In this document: positions 41,829-51,222 of the stretch, in pieces
Layout: each line of letters opens with the position of its first letter
Numbering within the stretch: position 1 is the first letter of the stretch
Assembly (NCBI RefSeq): GCF_010550675.1
Contig: NZ_JAAGOA010000012.1
Coordinates: 62,001 to 126,000 of the forward strand
DNA from: Phytoactinopolyspora halotolerans
Lineage (GTDB): Bacteria; Actinomycetota; Actinomycetes; Jiangellales; Jiangellaceae
Reading direction: 5' to 3'
Length of the DNA stretch: 64,000 bases
Translations under genes and position numbers: made by a program
The notes under the pieces: generated by a model
Seen by the model: only the letters and a program-made list of their open reading frames with translations
What the model was told of the DNA's origin: nothing
Databases searched by the model: none

Positions 41829-42188
41829 CTATGTGTCGTCCTTTCGATGCGCCAGGTCCGGGCCGAACGCGGGGACACAGACGGCCACGTATTCCGCGCC
41901 CTCCGGCCCGGCCGAGTAGCGCACCGTCGTCCCGGCCGGGGTCAGGATCGCCTCGCCGGCGGACACCTCGGTCGTGGCGTCGCCGTGCTCGACGATGACG
42001 CGGCCGGCCAGCACCAGCGTGACCTCGTCGAACTCCGGCGTCTGGGGCGGCTCGTCCCACCCGGCGGGCGCCTTCATCCGCGCCACCGAAACGCCGTCGG
42101 TGCCTGTGGCGACCCGGCCGACGAACTCCTCGATGATCTTGCCGCCCGGAACGGGTATCCGCTGCGGTTCCGTGATGTGTGTGACCAT
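41829..42188 (-). CDS. Small cupin-domain protein
   Basis: 119 residues, a single cupin barrel (FDEVTLVLAGRVIVEHGDATTEVSAGEAILTPAGTTVRYSAG). The usual metal His residues of motif 1 are partly replaced (PQTPEFDEV), so metal binding is uncertain. The N-terminus (ITEPQRIPVPGGKIIEEFVGRVATG) resembles cupins of unknown role. The 235-bp gap before the glycyl-tRNA synthetase gene holds no gene I can support. Confidence 0.75.
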   Translation of the reverse strand: MVTHITEPQRIPVPGGKIIEEFVGRVATGTDGVSVARMKAPAGWDEPPQTPEFDEVTLVLAGRVIVEHGDATTEVSAGEAILTPAGTTVRYSAGPEGAEYVAVCVPAFGPDLAHRKDDT

Positions 42189-42275
42189 GCGGCGATGGTA
42201 CGTGTCCAAGCCCGGACCTCGGGCCCGACCACCCACGTCACGCGGGATCGGTCGGGGTTACGTAAGGTGCCACAC

Positions 42276-43073
42276 GTGCTGATCCTGCTGCCGCCGTCCG
42301 AAGGGAAGACCGCACCGCCCCGGGGTGCACCGGCGAATCCGGCCAAGCTCTCTTTCCCGGAGCTCACCGACACCCGCCAGAGCATCCTCTCCGCGCTGGT
42401 GCGGCTCTGCCGGGACGACCCGGGCTCCGCGGCGACCGTTCTCGGCCTCGGCCCCACACAGGCCGACGAAGTCGTACGCAACGCCGGGCTGATCGACGCA
42501 CCCGCCGCGCCGGCGCGCAACGTGTACACCGGCGTCCTGTACGACGCGTTGGGGTTGCGCACCCTGGAGGGCGCTGCAGCCCGACGCGCCACCCGCAGCA
42601 TCGCCATCACCAGCGGGCTCTGGGGACTGCTCCGGCCGACCGACCGCATACCCGCGTACCGGCTGGGTGGCGGGGTCTCCCTCCCAGGCGTGGGATCCCT
42701 GGCGGCGCATTGGCAGACGACGCTCGGTGACGTCGTACCGGCGATCGCCGGTCGTCGGGGCGCCATCATCGACCTGCGGTCCACGACGTACGAGGCGTTC
42801 TGGCGGCCGGACGCGGCCCTCGCACCGCGCACCGCCAAGGTGCGTGTCCTGCACGAGCAGAACGGAACACGCAGTGTGGTCAGCCACCACAGCAAGGCGA
42901 CCAAGGGACATGTCGTGCGCGACCTGCTCTGCTCGGCGGCCGCGCCCGGCACACCCGCGGAACTCGCCGATGTGCTGAACGAACTCGGTTGGAAAGCGGA
43001 GCTCCGGGAGCCGGAGCGGGCGGCGCGTCCATGGGGCATCGACGTGGTGGTGACGCACGTCCCCACCCGATGA
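42276..43073 (+). CDS. yaaA: YaaA-family peroxide stress protein (DUF328/UPF0246)
   Basis: 265 residues. It opens MLILLPPSEGKTAPP, the family signature, and has SGLWGLLRPTDRIPAYRL, IIDLRSTTYEAFWRP and SHHSKATKGHVVRDLL. In E. coli YaaA lowers free iron and protects DNA during hydrogen peroxide stress. The GTG start has a TAAGGT -10-like box (42263-42268) ending seven bases upstream and no ribosome-binding site, consistent with a leaderless transcript. Confidence 0.88.
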   Translation: MLILLPPSEGKTAPPRGAPANPAKLSFPELTDTRQSILSALVRLCRDDPGSAATVLGLGPTQADEVVRNAGLIDAPAAPARNVYTGVLYDALGLRTLEGAAARRATRSIAITSGLWGLLRPTDRIPAYRLGGGVSLPGVGSLAAHWQTTLGDVVPAIAGRRGAIIDLRSTTYEAFWRPDAALAPRTAKVRVLHEQNGTRSVVSHHSKATKGHVVRDLLCSAAAPGTPAELADVLNELGWKAELREPERAARPWGIDVVVTHVPTR

Positions 43074-43128
43074 CGACGACGCCCCGGTACGCGAACCGCC
43101 CGCTCACGGCGATGGAACACGGCGCCGT

Positions 43129-44556
43129 CTAGCGCGCCCCCGCCGACAACGAGCCCCGTCGCCAGGTCAGCACCGCTAGACCCGCCCCTGCCACGGCCGT
43201 GGCCGCCGCACCGAGGAACGCCGCCGAGAAACCGTCGGTCAGCGCCACCAGATCACCGATCCTGCCGGCACCCTGGGACGTCGCGATCGCCGTCATGATG
43301 GCCAAGCCCAGGGCCGACCCGACCTGGTAGTTGGTGTTGACGATGCCCGACGCCAGGCCACCTTCCTCCGGCCGGGCGCTGGACACCGCGGTCATCAACG
43401 ACGGTATGAACGCCAGCGACATCCCTGCGGCAGCCACCAGCGAGGCGGGCAGCACGTCGGCCCAGAAAGTGCCGGTGGAGCGGATCTGGGCCAGCCAGAG
43501 CATGCCGGCGGCAAGAAGGATCAGACCGGTGACGGCCACCACCTTCGGCCCATAGCGGGCGATGAGCCTCGGCGCCACCGCGATCATTCCGACCATGATC
43601 AGCAGCGTCATGGGCAGCAGTGCGGAGCCGCTGGCGAACGGCCCGAGGTCCAGCACCTGCTGCAGGTAGAGGTTGAGAAAGAACCACATCGGGATCCACG
43701 CCGCGCCGAGCAGCAGTTGCACGCCGTTCGCCGCGGCCAGGTTCGGGGCCCGGAAGATACTCAGCCTCATCAGGGGTTCGCGCCGGCTGGCTTGGAGCAC
43801 GACGAACAAGGTCAGCAGGACGGCGGCGGCCGCGAACGCGACCAGGGTCGACGTGGCTCCCCACCCCACTTCTGGTGCCTCGACGATGGCGTACACGGCG
43901 GAAGCCAATCCGGCCGTGGCGACGAGCGCCCCGAGCAGATCGACCGAGCCTCGCTGCGCGTTCGACGCCGGCATCAACGGCCGTACGGCGAGCAGCGCGG
44001 CGATCGCGATCGGGATGTTGATGTAGAACACCCAGGGCCAGCTGATGAACTCGGTGATCGCTCCGCCGAGGAAGACCCCGGCGGTGCCACCTGCGGGTGC
44101 CGCCGCCGCGTAGAGTGCCATGGCCCTGGTGAGTTCCTTCGGCTCGGAGCCGAAGAGCATCATGAGCAAGGTCAGTGCCGACGGCGCGATCAGCGCAGCG
44201 CCCACACCCTGGACGGCGCGGCCGGAGATCTCCGTGGCGACGTTCTCCGCCAGCCCGGCCAGCAACGAGCCTGCGCCCAGCACGGCCCACCCGGTGGCGA
44301 ACACGCGCCGGGCGCCGAGCAGGTCGGCCAGCTTCCCGCCGAGAAGCAGCAGTCCGCCGAACGCCACGACGTAGGCGTTGAACACCCACGACAGGTTCTC
44401 CTGGGTGAATCCGAGGTCATCTTGCATCCGCGGGAGCGCGACGCCGATGATCGACGTGTCCATGATCACGACAAACTGTGCCATCGCGATCACGGCGAGG
44501 GCCCAGCCCTTCCTCGATGTACGTGCGGTCCCCCGCACGCTGTTCTGCACGGCCAT
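43129..44556 (-). CDS. MFS multidrug exporter, DHA2 (14-helix) family
   Basis: 475 residues with about fourteen hydrophobic segments. Motif D1 VVIMDTSIIGVALPRMQDDLGF lies in helix 1. Motif A is GGKLADLLGARRVFATG, and motif C lies around GGTAGVFLGGAITEFISWPWVFYINIPI. It expels drugs or toxic organics by proton antiport. The ATG has AAGGAG upstream. A CsoR-like half-symmetric box (44569-44584) overlaps this ribosome-binding region, which might tie it to the adjacent copper operon. The 269 bp upstream of the start contain no other gene. Confidence 0.88.
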   Translation of the reverse strand: MAVQNSVRGTARTSRKGWALAVIAMAQFVVIMDTSIIGVALPRMQDDLGFTQENLSWVFNAYVVAFGGLLLLGGKLADLLGARRVFATGWAVLGAGSLLAGLAENVATEISGRAVQGVGAALIAPSALTLLMMLFGSEPKELTRAMALYAAAAPAGGTAGVFLGGAITEFISWPWVFYINIPIAIAALLAVRPLMPASNAQRGSVDLLGALVATAGLASAVYAIVEAPEVGWGATSTLVAFAAAAVLLTLFVVLQASRREPLMRLSIFRAPNLAAANGVQLLLGAAWIPMWFFLNLYLQQVLDLGPFASGSALLPMTLLIMVGMIAVAPRLIARYGPKVVAVTGLILLAAGMLWLAQIRSTGTFWADVLPASLVAAAGMSLAFIPSLMTAVSSARPEEGGLASGIVNTNYQVGSALGLAIMTAIATSQGAGRIGDLVALTDGFSAAFLGAAATAVAGAGLAVLTWRRGSLSAGAR

Positions 44557-44568
44557 GTTCTTACTCCT

Positions 44569-44584
44569 TACGGGTAGGGGGTAT
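44569..44584 (-). promoter_or_regulatory. Degenerate CsoR-like box upstream of the MFS gene
   Basis: The minus strand reads ATACCCCCTACCCGTA, which matches the left half of the strong site ATACCCCCTAGGGGTA seen at 48626-48641, but the right half is changed. It overlaps the Shine-Dalgarno of the exporter. Copper control of this gene is a guess. Confidence 0.3.
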
Positions 44585-44825
44585 ATGCGAGCCGCAACTG
44601 CTCCCCTGGTTCTGATATTTCCGGGTTGCCGCTTCGAGTGTGCGGCGAGAATCACATGACGATCGCCCGCACCGATACCGGATGAACCACCCGGCCGCAG
44701 GGTAAGGCCGGGGTCAACTCCGAGAGCGGCGCGGCCGATCGGATGTCCGCCGGGCCCGAGGCCACCCGACGGACCACACGCACGAGCGCGTGGACGCGTC
44801 GTGTGATGAGCGGACGAATCAGCGC

Positions 44826-45044
44826 CTATGCGGCGGCGTATCGCTCAGGGTCGGCGTCCCACAACGGGCCGCAGGAATCGCAGCAGAAGTAGTACCGCCG
44901 GCCGTTGTAATCCCGGTACAGGCCGTCTTCCTCCGCCTCGGCCTTCACCACCGTGCTGCCCGGCATCACCGGGCATTCGGCGAGCTCACTCTCGTCGTGC
45001 TGGTCATGGACAGAGTCGTGGCCATGTCCGTGGCAGTGTGCCAT
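44826..45044 (-). CDS. YHS-domain metal-binding protein
   Basis: 72 residues. A histidine-rich N-terminus (AHCHGHGHDSVHDQHDE) precedes a YHS-like domain with CPVMPGSTV and YYFCCDSCGPLWDADPERYA. The cysteines CPV ... FCCDSC are the probable metal ligands. AGAGGAGATAC precedes the ATG. It is the last gene after copA (67-bp gap), so a role as a small copper chaperone or buffer is likely. Confidence 0.82.
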   Translation of the reverse strand: MAHCHGHGHDSVHDQHDESELAECPVMPGSTVVKAEAEEDGLYRDYNGRRYYFCCDSCGPLWDADPERYAAA

Positions 45045-45111
45045 GACGTGTATCTCCTCTCTGGTGATCCGGCAGCCGGATGCGGCCACCGGGTGATTTC
45101 CGGCTGTCGGG

Positions 45112-47451
45112 TCAGACCGTCGAGTCTGCGTTCGACGACCTGAACCGCTGCAGCCGTAGGCTGTTACCGACGACGCTGACGCTGGAGAACGCCATCGCCG
45201 CACCGGCGAGCATCGGGTTCAGCAGCCCGGCTGCCGCGATCGGAATCGCCAACGTGTTGTAGCCGAACGCCCAGACCAGGTTGGTCTTGATCGTCGACAG
45301 GGTCCGGCGGGACAGCCTGATCGCGTCCGCCGCGGCCCGCAGGTCCCCGCGGACCAGGGTCAGGTCGCTGGCTTCGATGGCCACGTCGGTCCCGGTGCCC
45401 ATCGCCAGGCCGAGGTCGGCCTGGGCGAGCGCCGCGGCGTCGTTCACGCCGTCGCCCACCATGGCGACCACCCGGCCCTCTTCCTGCAATCGGCGGACGA
45501 CCTCCACCTTGTCCTTCGGCAGGACCTCGGCGATGACCGAGCCGTTCCCGCCGTCGGCGTCGATACCGACCTCGGCGGCGACCGAGCGGGCCACCGTCTC
45601 GTTGTCCCCGGTCAGCAAGATCGGCCGCAAGCCGAGTTCACGGAGCTGCCGGATCGCGTCCTTGCTGGTCGGCTTGATGGCGTCGGCGACCACCAGCACC
45701 GCGCGAGCCACGCCGTCCCAGCCGACCGCGACGGCGGTCTTGCCCGCGCGCTCGGCCGCCAGTTTGGCCTCCTTCAGCTCCGGGCCGAGGTACTGCGCCC
45801 AATCGGCCAGCAGGCTCTCCCGGCCGGCCACGACGGCATGCCCGTCGACGATGCCCTGCACGCCCATGCCCTCGACGTTCTCGAACGACTCCACGGCCGG
45901 CAGATCGCCCACCATCTCGCCGGCACCACGCGCGATCGCCCGCGCGATCGGGTGTTCGGAGGCACCTTCCAGCGCACCCGCCAGCCGGAGCGTCTGCTCC
46001 TTCGTCTCGCCCTCGCCGACGACGACGTCGACGAGCGTCATCTGCCCGGTGGTGACGGTGCCGGTCTTGTCCAGCACGACCGTGTCGACCTTCCGGGTGG
46101 ACTCCAGCGTCTCGGGGCCTTTGATCAGCACGCCCACCTGCGCTCCGCGGCCGGTGCCCACCATAAGTGCCAGCGGCGTCGCCAGGCCCAACGCGCACGG
46201 GCACGCGATGATCAGGACCGCGACCGCGGCGGTGAAGGCGGCCGCCGGCGGGTCGCCGGTGCCGAGCCAGAATCCGAGCGAGACCACGGCGATCCCGATC
46301 GCGATCGGCACGAACACCCCGGCGATCCGGTCGGCCAGGCGCTGGACCGCGGCCTTGCCGGTCTGCGCCTCCTCCACCAGCTTGGCCATCTGTGCGAGCT
46401 GGGTGTCGCCGCCGACCCGGGTCGCCCGCACGACCAGCCGTCCGCCCGCGTTGACGGTCGCGCCGACGACGCGGTCCCCAGGCCCGACCTCGACCGGCAC
46501 CGACTCGCCGGTGAGCATGCTCTCGTCGACCGCGGACGACCCCTCAACGACGACGCCGTCCGTGGCGACCTTCTCGCCGGGCCGGACGATGAAGACGTCG
46601 TCGACCGCCAGCTCTGTCGCCGGGACCCGCACCTCTCGACCGTCGCGCAGCAGCGAGACCTCCTTGGCGCCGAGCTCCAGCAGGGCACGCAGGGCCGCGC
46701 CGGCCCGGCGCTTGGACTTCGCCTCGAAGTAGCGTCCCAGCAGGATGAACGTGATGACGCCGGTGGCGACCTCGAGATAGATGTTCGACGTCCCGTCCAC
46801 GCGGGCGATGGTCAACTCGAACGGGTGCGTCATCCCAGGCTCGCCCGCGGACCCGAAGAACAGCGCGTACAACGACCACAGCATGGCCGCGCTCGTCCCC
46901 ATCGAGATCAAGGTGTCCATCGTGGCCGAGCCGTGCTTCAGGTTCGCCCAGGCCGCGCGGTGGAACGGCAGGCCGGCCCAGACCACCACCGGCGCGGCCA
47001 GCGTGAGACTGAGCCACTGCCAGTAGTCGAACTGCCACGCCGACACCATCGCCAGCACCACCACGGGCGTGGAGAGGATCGCGCTGATGAGAACCCGGGA
47101 TCGCAGCGAACGCAGTTCGCGGGTGTGATCGTCTTCGGGCTCCCCGGCGCCCGGCTCCCCGGCCGGTCTCCCGTCTGCTGTCTCCGGCTCCGGAGGGAGG
47201 CTGGCCTGGTATCCGACCTGCTCCACAACTGCGATCAGGTCCTCCGGTGTGAGGTCACCGGCGTACTCGACCTTCGCCTTCTCGGTGGCGAAGTTCACCG
47301 ACGCGGTGACGCCGTCGACCTTATTCAGCTTCTTCTCGATCCTCGCCGCGCAGGAGGCGCAGGTCATGCCGCCGATCGACAGTTCGACGCGGGCGGCCGG
47401 CTCGGCCGCGACGGTCGCCCCGACCGCTTCGTTCTCCATGCTTGTCGTCAT
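45112..47451 (-). CDS. copA: Copper-exporting P1B-type ATPase
   Basis: 779 residues. One N-terminal heavy-metal domain has the CASC motif (Cys31, Cys34 in [12 protein letters not shown]). Eight membrane helices follow, with the CPC ion-binding motif near residue 415 ([10 protein letters not shown]). The phosphorylated Asp is in DKTGTV near 460, and [10 protein letters not shown] carries the nucleotide-binding [28 protein letters not shown] closes the P domain. It expels Cu+ from the cytosol. It lies between the metal-handling protein (27-bp gap) and the YHS protein in one operon, under the CsoR-like operators at 48591-48641. Confidence 0.93.
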   Translation of the reverse strand: MTTSMENEAVGATVAAEPAARVELSIGGMTCASCAARIEKKLNKVDGVTASVNFATEKAKVEYAGDLTPEDLIAVVEQVGYQASLPPEPETADGRPAGEPGAGEPEDDHTRELRSLRSRVLISAILSTPVVVLAMVSAWQFDYWQWLSLTLAAPVVVWAGLPFHRAAWANLKHGSATMDTLISMGTSAAMLWSLYALFFGSAGEPGMTHPFELTIARVDGTSNIYLEVATGVITFILLGRYFEAKSKRRAGAALRALLELGAKEVSLLRDGREVRVPATELAVDDVFIVRPGEKVATDGVVVEGSSAVDESMLTGESVPVEVGPGDRVVGATVNAGGRLVVRATRVGGDTQLAQMAKLVEEAQTGKAAVQRLADRIAGVFVPIAIGIAVVSLGFWLGTGDPPAAAFTAAVAVLIIACPCALGLATPLALMVGTGRGAQVGVLIKGPETLESTRKVDTVVLDKTGTVTTGQMTLVDVVVGEGETKEQTLRLAGALEGASEHPIARAIARGAGEMVGDLPAVESFENVEGMGVQGIVDGHAVVAGRESLLADWAQYLGPELKEAKLAAERAGKTAVAVGWDGVARAVLVVADAIKPTSKDAIRQLRELGLRPILLTGDNETVARSVAAEVGIDADGGNGSVIAEVLPKDKVEVVRRLQEEGRVVAMVGDGVNDAAALAQADLGLAMGTGTDVAIEASDLTLVRGDLRAAADAIRLSRRTLSTIKTNLVWAFGYNTLAIPIAAAGLLNPMLAGAAMAFSSVSVVGNSLRLQRFRSSNADSTV

Positions 47452-47478
47452 CGCTGTCTCCCGTAGTCGATCGATCGA

Positions 47479-48519
<1,041 letters not shown>

Positions 48520-48590
48520 CGTCTGGACTCCCCACTCTGCGGCTGGTCGGTACTGGGCATCACGGCGCTCCACCTACAGGCAGTGAACCC

Positions 48591-48641
48591 ATACCTGGCA
48601 GGGGTATCTCTCATGACGCATGACCATACCCCCTAGGGGTA
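48591..48641. promoter_or_regulatory. Two CsoR-type copper operators
   Basis: Site A, ATACCTGGCAGGGGTAT (48591-48607), and site B, TACCCCCTAGGGGTA (48627-48641, a perfect palindrome around CTAG), lie upstream of the copper operon. Site B is a textbook CsoR sequence. No csoR gene is in the window. The operon should be derepressed by Cu+. The rest of the gap 48520-48762 shows nothing else. Confidence 0.7.
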
Positions 48642-48762
48642 ATTCGCGCAACAGGCGGTGGACCGCGGCATGTGCCACGGGTAGGGAGGTCATCTCCCAG
48701 AGACGGGCTCCCGGCCCTGGACGGGCATGGTGACCACCTAGCCGGGGAATGACGTTCGGCCG

Positions 48763-49251
48763 CTACCGCCCAGGGCCTTCCCCGAGCGGTACCGTCAAGC
48801 CGGCCTTGACCGTCTCGAACGCGGGCAACGTCTCGTACCGGGCGACAGCGCCGCCGTCGACGAACAGCCTGTACGAGAGCTCGCGGTTCTCCTCGATACC
48901 CCGGGTCAGCACAACCACGACGTAATCCCACTGGCCGACGATGGTGTAGCACTGCTGCACCGCCGGCTCGTCCTGCATGCGCCGGCGGAACGAGGCGTGA
49001 TGGTCAGGGTCGTCATCGGTCAAGGCGACCAGCACCACGGCGAGCAGGTCTGCTCCGACGGCACGCGGCTCCACCACGGCCACGGTGGAGCGGATCACGC
49101 CCGCCTCGGTCAGTCGCGTCAGCCGTCGCTGCACCGCGCTCGGCGACAGCCCGACCTCGTCACCGAGCTCATGCAGAGGACGCTTGGCATCGCGCTGCAC
49201 CAGATCGAGCAGCCTGTAGTCGAGCTCATCCAGTGGGACGGATCGCTTCAC
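48763..49251 (-). CDS. Lrp/AsnC-family transcriptional regulator
   Basis: 162 residues from the GTG at 49251. HTH: LDELDYRLLDLVQRDAKRPLHELGDEVGLSPSAVQRRLTRLTEAGVI. A RAM (ligand-binding) domain follows (VLVALTDDDPDHHASFRRRMQ ... CYTIVGQWDYVVVVLT). It likely senses an amino acid and controls the divergent dehydratase gene and itself. A perfect 15-bp palindrome overlaps its start codon. Confidence 0.9.
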   Translation of the reverse strand: MKRSVPLDELDYRLLDLVQRDAKRPLHELGDEVGLSPSAVQRRLTRLTEAGVIRSTVAVVEPRAVGADLLAVVLVALTDDDPDHHASFRRRMQDEPAVQQCYTIVGQWDYVVVVLTRGIEENRELSYRLFVDGGAVARYETLPAFETVKAGLTVPLGEGPGR

Positions 49252-49265
49252 GCAAGAATCTTGCG
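49251..49265. promoter_or_regulatory. Perfect palindrome overlapping the Lrp start codon
   Basis: CGCAAGAATCTTGCG is a 15-bp palindrome around one central base. Its left edge is the Lrp start codon. It lies 57 bp before the divergent dehydratase start and suits an AsnC-family dimer, implying autorepression and possibly control of the neighbour. Confidence 0.55.
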
Positions 49266-49321
49266 CTGAACCGGGAGAACTTTTCAATCGGCGCCCGGCC
49301 GTTTCACTCTACGGTTTCAGC

Positions 49322-50293
49322 ATGGACACACCCCCTGTCGAGGCGGACATCGATATCGACCTGGACCGCATCACCGAGGCCGCGACCGTCATCGATCCGG
49401 CCTTCCTGAACACGCCGCAATACGTGGACGAGCAGCTCTCCGCACGACTCGGGCGACGGTTGATGGTCAAGGTCGAGACGCTGAATCCACTGCGCAGTTT
49501 CAAGGGGCGCGGTGCGACGTTCCACGTCCGGCAGCTCCCGGTGGGAAGCACCGCGGTCTGTGCCTCCGGTGGCGGCAACTTCGGTCAGGCCATCGCCTAC
49601 GCCGCGGCCGGGCGTGGCCTGAATGCAGCCGTGTTCGTCCCGGCCACGATGTCGCGCGTGAAGGTGGAGCGGATGGAGTCGTTCGGAGCGCGGGTGCACG
49701 TCGTCGACGGTGATCACCAGCAGGCGGCGCGGACGTTCGCCGACTCGGCCCCAGAGCGCGTCATGGTCGAGGATGGCCGTGACGTCCGGGTCGCCGAGGG
49801 TGCCGGCACCATCGGCCTGGAGCTGACGCGCGAGGGCGGATTCGACACGCTGGTCCTTCCCGTCGGGGACGGCGCACTGATCACCGGCGTTGCCCGCTGG
49901 GTCAAGGCACACGAGCCGGACGTCCGGGTGGTCGGTGTCGGCGCGGCCGCCGCGCCCGCGCTGGTGGAGAGCTGGCGCGCGGGCGAGGTGATGCGCATCG
50001 AGCCTCGCAATGCGTTCGCCGCCGGGATCTCCATCGGCCGGCCCTACCCCGAGGCCGTGCTCCGGACGCGAGCGCTCGTCGACGACATGGTGCTGGTCGA
50101 GGACGACGAGCTGGTGGCCGCCATGCACCTCGCCGCCACTACGCTCGGCGTTCTCCCCGAGCCGGCCGGTGCGGCCGGCATCGCCGCCGTCGCCGGGAAC
50201 CATGTCTCCGGCGAGCGGATCGCGACGGTCATCACCGGCGCCAACGCTGACCTGGAGCTCTACGCCGACGCCTGGCCGCGTTCACACGCCTGA
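49322..50293 (+). CDS. PLP-dependent threonine/serine dehydratase-like enzyme
   Basis: 323 residues, fold type II. The PLP lysine is Lys61 in RSFKGRGA, ASGGGNFGQAIAYAA binds the substrate carboxylate, and the phosphate-binding glycine loop reads PVGDGAL rather than PVGGGGL. The short length without ACT domain resembles catabolic dehydratases. It would deaminate a hydroxy-amino acid to a 2-oxo acid. A TACGGT box (49310-49315) ends six bases before the ATG and no Shine-Dalgarno exists, suggesting a leaderless message. Control by the divergent Lrp regulator is likely. Confidence 0.85.
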   Translation: MDTPPVEADIDIDLDRITEAATVIDPAFLNTPQYVDEQLSARLGRRLMVKVETLNPLRSFKGRGATFHVRQLPVGSTAVCASGGGNFGQAIAYAAAGRGLNAAVFVPATMSRVKVERMESFGARVHVVDGDHQQAARTFADSAPERVMVEDGRDVRVAEGAGTIGLELTREGGFDTLVLPVGDGALITGVARWVKAHEPDVRVVGVGAAAAPALVESWRAGEVMRIEPRNAFAAGISIGRPYPEAVLRTRALVDDMVLVEDDELVAAMHLAATTLGVLPEPAGAAGIAAVAGNHVSGERIATVITGANADLELYADAWPRSHA

Positions 50294-50412
50294 TGCCTGC
50301 CGCGCCCGCACCCCAAGGCGGGCTGCTCCGCCGCTGTATGACCCTGGACACGCCGAGGCTTTGAGATGAGGGCGACATGCGCGTCGCCCGAGTCATCACG
50401 GTCGCCTCACTG

Positions 50413-50430
50413 GAGTTGAATTAACTCAAC
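50413..50430. promoter_or_regulatory. Overlapping palindromes upstream of the HicA-like/HTH pair
   Basis: GAGTT-N5-AACTC (50413-50427) and GTTGA-N6-TCAAC (50415-50430) overlap in an AT-rich block just before the two-gene module. The spacing to the AGGAG ribosome-binding site (50434-50438) places the dyad in the promoter, as expected for autoregulated toxin-antitoxin operons. Confidence 0.45.
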
Positions 50431-50448
50431 ACTAGGAGTAGGCTGACC

Positions 50449-50685
50449 GTGCCGAAACATCCCAACAAAGAGATCCGCGCTGTCATTGCCGAGTTCGAAG
50501 CGGCGGGCTGGCGGATCGAGCCGAGCCCAGGGCACCCGTGGGGCCGCGGCTATTGCCCAGGCGGACCGGAGTATTGTCCGCCTCGGTCGATCTGGTCGAC
50601 GCCACGAGGATCCGAACGCTTCGCCAAGCGGCTCCGCCACTATCTGAACGAGTGTCCATATGGCGACTGGAAGGACGAGCATTGA
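50449..50685 (+). CDS. HicA-like small protein, candidate toxin
   Basis: 78 residues, very basic and aromatic. The arrangement EIRAVIAEFEAAGWRIEPSPGHPWGRGYCPGG resembles the dsRBD-like HicA fold, in which a loop histidine (here GHPWG) is the ribonuclease residue. A C-terminal helix (SERFAKRLRHYLNEC) follows. Three cysteines (YCPGG, YCPP, NEC) are not typical of HicA. The GTG start follows AGGAG by ten bases, and its stop overlaps the ATG of the HTH gene (TGATG). Similarity to HicA is judged by eye. Confidence 0.6.
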   Translation: MPKHPNKEIRAVIAEFEAAGWRIEPSPGHPWGRGYCPGGPEYCPPRSIWSTPRGSERFAKRLRHYLNECPYGDWKDEH

Positions 50686-51209
50686 TGCCTTTCTACGTTT
50701 TCGAACTGGAACTCGTCGGCAATATTGACGAGTCGCTCGACGCCCTCTACGAGGCCGGCTATGACGACGCGGTCGTCGGGGGCGACGAACGTGGCGGCTC
50801 CGCTGGATTCGATCGCGAGGCCGGGAGCGCGATCGAGGCCATCATGTCCGCCATCGACCAGGCCGAAGCCTGCGGGCTCGAGGTCGTCGGTGTCACCGAG
50901 GACTTGGTCACCTTGGGCGAGATCGCCGAGCGTGCAGGCAGGACGCTTGCGGCGGTGGAGAACTGGGTGAAGGGGCGCCGCGGACCGGGCGGCTTTCCCG
51001 AGCCCAGGGTTCCTCGTCCACGCGCGGCTCTCTACAGCTGGGCGGACGTCTCCACATGGCTCTCCGCAGGGGGCGTCGTCGAGATCAACCCCGTCGTTCT
51101 CGAGACGGCGCACGCGTGCTCGGTGATCGACGCCGCCATCCGAACTCGGCGCGGACTGCGTGATCTCCCGGACGAAGACCGCGCCAAGGTCGTCCAGCTC
51201 GTCGCCTGA
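50685..51209 (+). CDS. HTH-domain protein, candidate antitoxin of the HicA-like partner
   Basis: 174 residues. The N-terminal ~70 residues form a small alpha/beta domain (FYVFELELVGNIDESLDALYEAGYDDAVVGG ... SAIEAIMSAIDQAEACGLEVVGV). It is followed by a MerR/Xis-like HTH (LVTLGEIAERAGRTLAAVENWVKGRRGPGGFP ... ALYSWADVSTWL) and a helical tail. A sensing/neutralising half plus a DNA-binding half next to a tiny basic protein is the logic of a type II antitoxin. I do not recognise the N-terminal domain with confidence. Confidence 0.65.
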   Translation: MPFYVFELELVGNIDESLDALYEAGYDDAVVGGDERGGSAGFDREAGSAIEAIMSAIDQAEACGLEVVGVTEDLVTLGEIAERAGRTLAAVENWVKGRRGPGGFPEPRVPRPRAALYSWADVSTWLSAGGVVEINPVVLETAHACSVIDAAIRTRRGLRDLPDEDRAKVVQLVA

Positions 51210-51222
51210 CAGGCGGCGGGGC

